DNA of 39,920 nt, from assembly GCA_037176905.1 (NCBI GenBank), contig JBBBWG010026912.1, forward strand, positions 2,257 to 42,176, in the 5' to 3' direction. This stretch comes from Azolla pinnata. Its lineage: Eukaryota > Streptophyta > Polypodiopsida > Salviniales > Salviniaceae. The notes beneath the pieces were generated by a model, which did not search any database, was not told the origin of the DNA, and worked only from the letters and a program-made list of their open reading frames with translations. A program made the position numbers and the translations under genes. Positions 22,708 to 32,517 of this stretch are shown in pieces (the first letter of the stretch is position 1; every line of letters begins with the position of its first letter).

Positions 22708-25427
22708 ATGGCCACCATCTCTTCCACGCCATCGTTCCTCAATCTCTGCTCCTCCCACTGCAGATCATGCCCTCCAGCTCCGCCGCTCAAGCACAGGCCC
22801 AGCAGAATCGCGCCCCGGATCGGCATCAGCAACCGCTCCTTCACAAGCCTCCGATGCAGTCCTCTACACATGAGCCGGCCCAACCTTCTTGCTTTCAGTG
22901 CGAGGCTAGCTCAAGATACGGAGAAGAAGAAAGAGGGCAACGAAGAAGAAGAAGAGGGGGGAGGAGGAGGAGGAGAAGCGAGTGAAATGCCCTTTGATGG
23001 GAAGGGAGCAGGTGGGGGTGGATATGGTGATGGCGATGATGGCGACAAAAGTGATGGGTCCATGGATGGAATCTCATCTGCCTTCATTTTTGCTTGTTGG
23101 GCTGCTTTCGTAGGTTACTGCTCATTCTACTCGCCCAACCAAACCCCGGTATGTACATACACCGCACAATGCAACCCTAAATGCTTGGTATGTACAATGT
23201 ATGCATGAATGTAGCCGACAAGAACATTGCATTAACGGTGCATAGCTTGAAACCTGAAATGCCCTGACAACGCATATCCTAAGCCCTCTGAAGGAATGTA
23301 CTGGGAATTGTTTGTCAGGCTTTCAGTGGAAATTTTCCAAAACCCTAAGCCTTTGATTACGTAGTTTGTGCAAATGTTTGCACGGGATTTTTCCTCCAAA
23401 ATCTTGCATTGCTAAATATTCTTTTTCTTAGATTAAATATTGGTATTCTTTTAAGCATCCGTTTGGTAAGATTGATGAATAATCTGCTATGCGTCCATTT
23501 TGGTAAGATTGATGAATAATCTGCTATGCGTCCATTTTGGTAAGATTGATGATTGTTATTTTGTTTTTCCACTACATTGATGCTATGTGGAAAAAGATGA
23601 CAGATATGTATTACTTGGAAAAGCTCCTCTACTTGAAGGGCGATGATGGGTTCCAAATGAACCAAGTTTTGGTCAGCTTGTGGAATGTGATGGGAATTAT
23701 GCCTACCATCTATTGCATGCTGCTCATTCCAACTGGAAGAAGGTATGGTGCAACAAGAAATTTTGCTCAAAATGTTTCAAAGCTTTCGTGAAAATTTTTA
23801 AGCTCTTCAATCTCAGTAGAATCCACTCCAAGCTTTTTGATCTTGACTAGGCTTATTGTTCAGAGGGAACTAGGCCATAGGTTTTGGTAATCCAACGTCT
23901 TCAAAGTAATATCAAAGAGCCCCAGTCAACCTATGCCTGGCATATCGGGAGTTGATTTGGGTAGTTTTGTTTTTGTTTGAATAATCGTCTAGTTCGGAAG
24001 AAAGTCTTTTTTAGGGTTTGAGCTCTAGGAATCGATGATCATAGTGACGACAGGAACCGGTTTGACACTTTAAGACGTGTACCATGAATTGATTTGAATG
24101 TGTAGTTGGTTCTGTATCAAAAGAGGTGGATAGAACAGAAGATATTTGAAATTGCTAGACTTAATTTGGTCACATCACTTGTGACTCTTGATGCTGTGAT
24201 GCAACTACCCTGAGTTGTATTTCTAGTTTCATTCTTTACTCCTTGAGCTTCAAAAAACATACATTTTCTTTTCTATTTGTGTGAATAGATTGGCTCACAT
24301 GCAACTTTGTTTTGCTCTTCCATTCAGAATAATTCAATGTCCGTAGAATGATGTATTCTATTAAGCCAAAGCATCGGCTAATGTAGAAGGTTCCTTTTTT
24401 ATGTTACAGCGAAAGGAGTAGAATTCCAATTTGGCCATTCACAAGCCTCTCCTTCTTTTTTGGGGCATTTGCTCTTTTGCCATACTTTGGATTATGGAAA
24501 CCACCATCACCCAGTATTTCAAAAGAAGAAATAGAACAGTGGCCACTGAAGATATTGGACTCCAAGATACTTGCCATAGTATGTATCATTAATTGTTTCT
24601 CTTTTCTCATCTATAATAATCTGGATATATAAAGATAAAACAACTGAACTTTCACACTACATGAATACTTGGAGCTAGGTAAAACATCAATGCAGTGCAT
24701 AGAGTCTGCTATATTTATGTATACCCTTGGAATCATATAGTATGATGCTAATGTGTTAGGGCATGTTTTCTTTTTATGGTTGCTTTTTAGGTAGAAACTT
24801 CAAACCTCACGCTTCCTTGCAAGATACTTCTAAAGAATCAAATTTGTTTCAGGCCGTGGCATTTGCAGGAGCAATTTTAGTGAGTACAGCAGGTTTTGCG
24901 GGCCAAGAATCATGGGCAGAGTTTCTCAAGTATTTCCGGTCCAGCAGATTTGTAAGTAAATCACTGAGGAACTTGTAGTTTCCACAGTGATGCACTCAAT
25001 GAGAACCAGCCTTTGTACTGGTTTGCAGGGTTTATTGACATGTTCGTTTTTGGTGTCATTTATTTCCAGATACACATCATGTCTCTCGACTTTTTGGCGT
25101 TAAGCTCATTGATACCCTTCTGGGTCTTCAATGACATCGAAGCTCGAAAGTGGTATGTGACAAAATGATAAGCTAGCAACAATGGAGTATAGAGGGGTTC
25201 ACCTAATTACATCCTCACAATTCATTATTAGTCTGAATTAGAGGGGAATGATGTCATTGGAAGTGAAATAAATCGTGTTGTAAAGTATCAACTATGGATT
25301 AACTATGCTTCTTCCACATTTTTGCAGGTCCGAAGGTAGTTGGGCGACATTTCTTGCTTTTATCCCAGTCGTAGGTCCAGCTTTATACCTTGTATTGCGG
25401 CCATCTTTAAGAGCCGATGAGAGTTAA
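22708..25427 (+). CDS. Predicted plastid-targeted six-span membrane protein, function unknown
   Basis: The 6 exons are 22708-23148, 23597-23742, 24410-24578, 24853-24951, 25070-25152 and 25328-25427, giving 345 aa. Residues 1-70 are rich in Ser, Arg and Pro and poor in acids, like a transit peptide. About 75-125 is a low-complexity acidic/Gly run (EEEEEGGGGGGEASEM, then GGGGYGDGDDGDKSDG). Six hydrophobic segments follow: SSAFIFACWAAFVGYCSFY, VLVSLWNVMGIMPTIYCMLL, WPFTSLSFFFGAFALLPYF, ILAIAVAFAGAILVSTAGFA, LDFLALSSLIPFWVFND and WATFLAFIPVVGPALYLVL. GDDGFQMNQVLVSLWN and LLPYFGLWKPP resemble a conserved chloroplast membrane protein family that I cannot name with certainty. All splice phases agree. 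The start is the ATG opening the transit peptide; an in-frame ATG further upstream would give a less plausible N-terminus. Exon 2's acceptor (AAAAAG) is weak. Confidence 0.82.
23463..23555. repeat. 37-bp tandem repeat, 2.5 copies, in intron 1
   Basis: Copies of TTGGTAAGATTGATGAATAA plus TCTGCTATGCGTCCATT start at 23463 and 23500; a partial third starts at 23537. The first two are identical, so the expansion is recent. The array ends 40 bp before exon 2 of the plastid membrane protein gene, and each copy includes GGTAAG, a good 5' splice-site match. Confidence 0.9.
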
Positions 25428-26079
25428 TTTATGAAAAGCTGTATCTATAAGCACCTCCATTTATATAATGAAAACAATGTCTATGTGCACAGAACCTCCT
25501 TGTAGAAGTTAAGATGTATTTATAGCTCTAGTATGTATATTAAAATACCCTTGCATGGTTGCTGAAGATCGAAAGTTTCTGATATTCATTTCTCTTGTAA
25601 GGTCAATTATATGCAACTACTCATAGCTTTTGAATCAATTTGTGGCCCCGTTGATGTTCAACGTCAGAGCCATAAAGGCATATTGTATTGAAAGACGGAA
25701 GAAAACTCTGATCTTTTTTCATTCTCAATACTTGTAGGAACCCTTGCATTTTTAATCAGTGCCTGACACTTCAATTCTTATCTTGCTAGTCGAAACTTCT
25801 AAATCTTTAGAGACTAGAACAAATGCACTCAACAACATTCTGATCTTTTTCCATCCTCATACTTGTAGGAACCCTTGCATTTTTAACCAGTGCCTGACAC
25901 TTCAATTCTTATCATGCTAGTCGAAACTTCCAAATCTTTAGAGACTGGAACAAATGCACTCAATAAGTCGAAACTGGAATATGACCTGAATGATGCTTGT
26001 AATTTGTCATCCAAAATGGCTAGTAAAAGGGAAAATTCTCCGTTCACTTATAATTCTCATCATCTCAATCCTATCTGTG
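25428..26079. other. Convergent 3' gap between the membrane protein gene and FACKEL
   Basis: This is a 650-bp gap holding the 3' UTRs of two convergent genes and one 131-bp tandem duplication (25707-25962). No coding potential was recognised; the frame at 25890-26162 (+) runs through the duplication and the antisense of the FACKEL last exon. Confidence 0.7.
25707..25962. repeat. 131-bp tandem duplication
   Basis: Two head-to-tail copies start TTCTGATCTTTTT-like at 25707 and 25838. They share CTTGTAGGAACCCTTGCATT, CAGTGCCTGACACTTCAATT, GCTAGTCGAAACTT and AAATCTTTAGAGACT. Only about ten differences separate the copies, so it is relatively young. It lies in the convergent gap between two genes. 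Confidence 0.9.
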
Positions 26080-29000
26080 CTAATACAAGTAAGGGAAAAT
26101 TCTCCAAGGCACAACTTTACAATATTCTTTCCACAAGTCCTTGTATTTTTCTCTGCATCTAGCTTCATCTCTTCGCTCTCGCCAAATTAGCAAAGTGAAG
26201 AGATATATTGGATAGAAATATGGGATAACAGATCTGCAAACATCCAACAGCGGAAAGTTATCCACGAGAGAACTGAAACTTCTCTTAATGATGGTCAATG
26301 CATTTACCTTGCTCCACAGGGTAGGCTAAAGGAAAAAGCTATAATAATGTCTCCAAGATAGTTGCAGTGCCTTGCGATTCCCCTGCAGAATCAAATTGCT
26401 GGTTAGCATCAAACAAGACACCTTGCATAATACTTTCTTTACAAAATCCTAGCCTAATTTGTACATGCTGGGATGTTCATATTCTTCTGGTTGACTCAAG
26501 CTTATTTCACATTGAATGAAGGGGTGCATTTACCAATAGCCTGAAACCAGTAGCTTTCCACCGATAGTTTTTGGTGGTTGACCCCATATTAGGGCACTAG
26601 AGTCCTTTTTGAAAATATGTTTCTGCATATTTGCTCCCCGGAAGACTGCAAACCTAGGAAAAGACATAGCAGTTGGGCATATATGCACAATATGTTGAAT
26701 CAGATTCAAGTTAAAGACCATGTCATTGTATGAAAAACATCCACTTACCCTAAAATAAAAATTACAACGTTCAGTGCAGCTGCAAAAGCTGTCAGTTCAG
26801 GCTTGTGTCGCAATAACCACCAACCCTTCATCAGCAGACCAATATTAATCCTGATTAATAAATTCAATTTTAAATATTTTATAATAATCATGAACATACC
26901 TGGATGCTAAAAGTGAAAGGTATCCAAACCAAGTCCCCAAATATCAACATATACCCAAAGTTTTCTGCAATTATGTCCCAACTGCATGATTAACAATATA
27001 TGGGAAAACAATGTTAAAAGAGAGGTAAGCAAATTGATCCCTAAAAATTAAACACATATGACTGAGTACTCATGATAATCTAGATGAAGCAATCTAATAC
27101 CAAGAACTAATAAACCATCACTAAAACTTAAAGCATGCAGAGTCTGTAGGAAATTTCACATATATGAATCCTCACTAAAGTATAAATAAAGATATTGTCC
27201 TGTTACACACGTTGATGTCATGAACTCCTCAAACCAGAAATAGTCCAGCAGATATACCTGTCAAGGAAACAAAAACAAATTGAATAAAAAACCCATTTAA
27301 ACAACTATCAAATTTATGTTTGCCAATACCATTGCAAAAGATTGATAAAGAAACATTGGTAGAGTAAGGCTCCCTTCAATTTGATGTTGTTTTGCTGCAA
27401 TTGATAGGTTTAAAAAAAACCAACCCATCATACCTGACTTGACGGCAAAAAATCTGCATGAGTAACATAATTACGAATGATTAAAAAACATGTTTATTTC
27501 ATATCCAATTCGTAATCAGAAAATGTTACGCTAATTATAGGGTTCATGTGGACTTCCTACAGTTGAGCAGTTTAACACTTTAGGAGATTTTCATACATAT
27601 CTATGATGAAATTTAATACTGTGTGTTTCTGGGTTCTGCAAAAAGTAGCAGAGGACCATTAATAACATTTACTTTAACCAGGATAGAGTGATCCATCAGG
27701 AAGAAAGTTTGTATCTCTCCCACCATCGCATTGGAAGAATGGAACGGGTTTTACAATATTTCAATGAGTGACAGGATATCCCACAATATTCTAATACATA
27801 GTAAGCGTAGTATTCAACTCATGAATAATGGCAGAACACATTGGGCAAAAATATCAGGCATTCTTACAAAGGTCCTACTCATATAAACACAATTCCTAGG
27901 GATGGGCGGCATTTAAGGGACAGAATGAGGAATAGGATGTAGACTCAATTGTCTCAATTTGACACTAAATGATCATGAATAACCAAATAAACAAATGCAC
28001 ACATCAGAAGCTTCCAATATGTTCAAGAAAAACTTTTAACAACCATAATTTTTCTGTCAAAATAAAAAAACATAAAAACAAAACAGAGAACTTAAACATA
28101 CTTCAAGTCAAGGGTCAGAAAGGTTGGGTTCAACTGCACGCCAAACCACCTGTCAATTGGGACGGTGGATTATTGAGACAAGAATTTGTTTTGAAGAAAT
28201 ATTTTTAGAGAGCACTGAGACGTCTACAAAGCTAAATATTAAACAGCATATTATAAAGCACACATAACACGATTTGAGCCTAGAATTTAGAATACCATTG
28301 GCTCTCCATTGATCACAATGCTATGTGAGTTTCTAATACTAGAAGCACAAGAGAAATTAGTTTATTGTTGAGGGTTTGGGCCAGGTAAATGTTTTTTTCA
28401 CTAACAGAGATGCTAATGTGCATGTTAATTGCATTAAATATAAATTACATGTAACAAATAAAACCATTCTCACCAATCATGAATGAAGTTGCCAGTCAAA
28501 TGAGATCTTAGTGAAGCACTTTTACTCTGAGATATACTTCCAGCAAAGAATATGAGCAAAGATAGCTGAAAGAAAAACAAATTCTCATATATTGTGTAAA
28601 TGAAGACGAAGATTACTTAGCAAAATTGGCAGTAGCATTCAACTCAAAGTTGTCACGCATCTGAATTTTACAGGGAAGCGCATTTTAAGACCCATCACCA
28701 CATCTCTTGTTTATTAATAATGCACTAGAGTGGAATCTAGGCATCCACAATAGCACTGAACGTCACAATCTAGGTTAACCTTCTTGAGCATGAAGTTGGT
28801 ACCATAATATCCTGTTGCACTGTACAGAATCTAATGCATATAAAGTCTGGCTGGTGGGTAATATTCATCATGATGCAATAAAACAATGTAATAATCCTCA
28901 GAACACAATGACACTAAATCAGTGGAGTTAAAATGCCTAGTTTAGTGAAATTGTTCTTAATGGATGTTATCATCAAAATGACAAATATATTGGCAAACTG

Positions 29001-30029
29001 CAAAACTCCATCGATATTTTGGAATGCAGTGCAGAATGCAGACTATTATGGTACCAACTTCATGCTCAAGAATGTTAACCTAGGCAGCAAAATAGGATAA
29101 GTTACATCCTTTAGGGAAGTGTGTGGAAATGGAGGAATATGCATTGGAGGCATTCGTACAAGCAATAAATTTACCAAGAAAGAGGCAGCCAGTATAGTGG
29201 ATAAAAGCTCTCCACCATTCTCTGCTATAACCTGTAGTAAAAGGCCTGATAAGTTGCAAGTGTACTCCAAAATCAATCATAAAGTTTGGGAAGCCAAAAG
29301 CACAACAAAAAAGAGAAAAAAGTACCAAAAATATTTCATCAATTTTGTTTTGTTTAGTATCATACCGCTGGATTGAAATATTGCAGATGCGCACCAAGAA
29401 TAAATGCAGCCAGCAGCAACAAGAGCGAAAGTAATCCTGCACATTACCAAAGATAGTTGCTTCACACAACGAAAGGGCACAAAAAACAATGGCCTGCTTC
29501 ACAGGTATTTGAATTTAGCTTTACAATTACAAGAATACGTGCAGGACCATCGAGAATACTACTAAGGACCATCGGCATGCATAGAAAGATTCAAGAGGAC
29601 CAGCCTTCAGATCAGGCCACGCGTAGAACAAAAACAAGAGGGCATAGACGAAACAAGAAGAAATAGACATGGACGATCAGGGATGAAAACAAGCGGGTCG
29701 AAACAACTGTGGTCGAATTGTACGGCAAATGTGGCACTTACCGTTGCATTTGTACTGTTTCCTGCTCTTGTCTTCGAGGACAGACCCCAGGACGACGCGA
29801 CCAGGCAGGAGGCGGTCGAGAAGAGCAAGGAGAACAAAGAATCCGAGAAGAATCAAGGCCTGGGTGAAGTGCAGGGAAGGGGGATCATGGATCACAAGAC
29901 GGAAGAAGATAGACAAGATGTAGAGAGAGAGATGGGAAGACTTACAGCCGGGAAGGAAGGTAAGGCGAGGAGGGGGCAACGTTCTGCGAGATTCTGGAAA
30001 TGGGTCGCCATCGCCATCGCCATCGCCAT
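26080..30029 (-). CDS. FK: Sterol C14-reductase (FACKEL type)
   Basis: An ER membrane enzyme that reduces the 14(15) double bond after CYP51 in phytosterol synthesis, using NADPH; the family includes lamin B receptor and ERG24. Exons in coding order: 30029-29946, 29859-29742, 29436-29366, 29231-29175, 28565-28474, 28149-28102, 27453-27330, 27257-27211, 26981-26900, 26825-26749, 26653-26534, 26382-26308 and 26233-26080 (TAG); 382 aa against 369 in Arabidopsis. Markers include [74 protein letters not shown] with PFTFSIQ (first family signature), [12 protein letters not shown] (second signature), [10 protein letters not shown] and the end RIFPYLY. Many hydrophobic segments fit the eight-to-ten-span fold. 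The start lies in four alternating ATGGCG units, so initiation could be at any of four in-frame ATGs. All phases agree. Confidence 0.95.
28770..29083. repeat. Foldback element: 39-bp inverted arms, 314 bp, in FACKEL intron 4
   Basis: The left arm (28770-28808) and right arm (29045-29083) are reverse complements with one mismatch over 39 bases, starting CTAGGTTAAC and ending GTTGGTACCATAAT. Arms continue weakly inward. The 236-bp loop shows no ORF and no clear target-site duplication. It is either a non-autonomous foldback transposon remnant or a local inverted duplication. Confidence 0.8.
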
Positions 30030-30047
30030 CGCCGAGGATCGTCCTTC

Positions 30048-30078
<31 letters not shown>

Positions 30079-30085
30079 CTTCTTC
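30001..30085 (-). repeat. (CTT)n / GAA tract and (ATGGCG)4 at the FACKEL start
   Basis: On the minus strand a roughly 40-base GAA tract (30044-30085) in the presumed 5' leader is followed 15 bases later by four ATGGCG units that form the start codon region. Both are simple-sequence expansions likely to vary between alleles. The GAA tract should be in the leader or core promoter. Confidence 0.8.
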
Positions 30086-32517
30086 AATCAAAAAACTAAT
30101 CACTACGGATTAACGCCCAATCAAATTAATTAGATTCTGAGATTACTAACTTATGTTAAATCGAGTAGAGTAAGCAAATCGATTTGTAGAAAAACAGTCT
30201 GAAGTAAGAAGGAATTAGTTTAAAAAAAATAGCGGTTAGGAAGATTACGAATCGATGTACGTGAGAAGAGATAGATTGGAAGCGATGAGGAAGAGAAGGA
30301 TGGAGTCGATCAGTGAGAAGCGATTAGAACTTAAATCGATCGGCGAGAAGCGATTAGAAACCAATCGATTAGCGATAAAATTAGAGGTTAATCTGTAATT
30401 TGTTTTGATTTTTAGTAGGCGTTCAAATGTAATTAATAACTTTGAATGGATCTTTTTGGTAATTCTCCCTATGTAAAATCGAAACAACCTTTTTCTGGGT
30501 CTCTTGTTTTGCTGCTTCAGTTTTTGGGTATGGATACTCTCATTGGACCGACATGGAATTCGTGTTCCTCGAAGTTGGGATCGAGGAAGGGATCGAGGAA
30601 GAAGATTTACCAACATATATACACGTATTTGTGGCTTGGAGCAGGTTCTAGGTGCAGTTAAATTAAATGATTCAACAGTTGCTCCAACCCCAATTATACC
30701 ATGAAGATGCTACAATAAGTTCCATGTAAACAACTCGTGACAATCTAATAGTGTACCATACAAGGGCGTCATTCAATACTAAATAATACTCATCAAGATA
30801 CTCATTGCTGAGCCCATTGCAAGCAAGATAACTCTGATTTGATAGCAAGATACAACATGATCCAAATCGATTGGTTTGGATAGTGAAGTGGGAAAGATTT
30901 CAATGAGCCAGTACAACTTGCAAGTATAGCTTGTGCATGAGACTAATCCACAGAAAAAAAGACCTACATCAACAAATTTACATGTGTGGATGATTAGGGT
31001 ACTTATATAACTATGAGTTTGACTATGCAATGCAATCGCATACTCTATCTACTGATATACATCCATGCATCCTTTTTTTAAGTTCTGAATTAACAAAACC
31101 CTGGCAAATACCATAATATTTATGGATCAATTATGAGAAGGAATTTAATGTTAGGAAGTAAAGACAAACCTTGTAAGCAGAGTCCAATAGGAAATTGTCA
31201 AGGTCTTGATGAAACACACAAGAAATTTCCAGCTCCTATAATGTTAGGCATTCCGAAAGCCGACTTTTCTTCTTAAAAATCAGACAATTAGTTACCCTAA
31301 CTAGAGCAAACAACATCATAATCCCATAAATAGAATTTGATTTTATATCCAAGATGACATGTTGATTAATCTGTTTATGGCACACTCTCTTCGCAACAAA
31401 ACCCACCAATTTCAGTTTCATTCGTGAATTCAACTTCTTTGGTGGAGATTTAACCATGGAATCTTTGCATGAAGAGATCATGTACGCATCAATTGAGTAG
31501 CTGTTCCATAACCGTACAATCACACTGCCATCAAGCAACACGTGCTTGAACAGGTTCACAATTTGAGATCTCCAATATAACATGTCAAGTAGACATTAAT
31601 CTATGACAGTTAACTGTTTTGGGGGAGGGGATCACTAGCAAAACTTCAGGATTGATGAGATGAGCCAGAGATCATTGTCGGCAGAAACCATACAGTTGAG
31701 CAGTTGGTTTTATAAGCTCAATAATTGCACAAATTGTAAGTAAACAGTACATAAATAAATTAAGAAAATGATAAAAACACATAAATGTGAGTTATGAACG
31801 TAGGTAAACGAAATTGACATTTTATGATTCAGATCAAAATCCACAAAGTTAACTAAAAATGCATGAATAAGAAGCAGCATAGACAGGCTTGAATCTTACA
31901 TGCACGGTAACATAGGAAATGCAATATACACATTGTCTCAAATGAACGTTTGGAATTGTGATGAGAATGTCTGTTTAAAGCATTCCATTTAAAAACAAAA
32001 AAAAAGGTGTATGTTTCTTTTTATCTTTTCCCCCTAGAGTTACTAGAAAGTTTTTCTTGAAGTTTCATTGTACTTGAGCCCTAGAACAACAGTCCTATTC
32101 TTACATCTTTTGAGTCGTTATGGTATGTGTGAGGTAGAATATGCTTTCAAATATTCTGGTCATATGTCATACTCCTTTCTTAGTGTTTACAAAATAATAA
32201 AAGCTTTGAGATTTATAACTTTACCAATATATAATGGATTCTTTAAATAAAATTTAGAGCTGGGATTCCCCCTTAACCTGAATTGTTGAGGAAGTGAAGC
32301 CATATACACCATTTGAAGTCGCATGATATTGGAGGAACTCTAAAACATTTGATTATCACAAATTTCCCACCCTTCAAACGAAATATTGGCTTATTAAATG
32401 GATAAACCACTGCAGGAGAAAGACAAAAAAATTCATATTGGCATAGAGTCTATCAGCATATATAAAATCATCACCAAGACGAGACTTACATGACATGGGA
32501 TCTATCTATAAAAGAAT
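30086..32517. other. Intergenic region between FACKEL and the coiled-coil gene, no gene seen
   Basis: This contains the upstream region of FACKEL (right side of its start) and the 3' end of the coiled-coil gene. An ATCGATCGGCGAGAAGCGATT-like short repeat occurs twice near 30290-30370. The largest frame, 31236-31583 (-), is not recognisable as a protein family. Nothing else was recognised. Confidence 0.55.

Noticed and set aside
31236-31583. Minus-strand frame of 115 codons, considered as a terminal exon of the coiled-coil gene
   Set aside because: No coiled-coil pattern or known motif, and the coiled-coil gene already reaches a stop at 32518 with consistent splicing.
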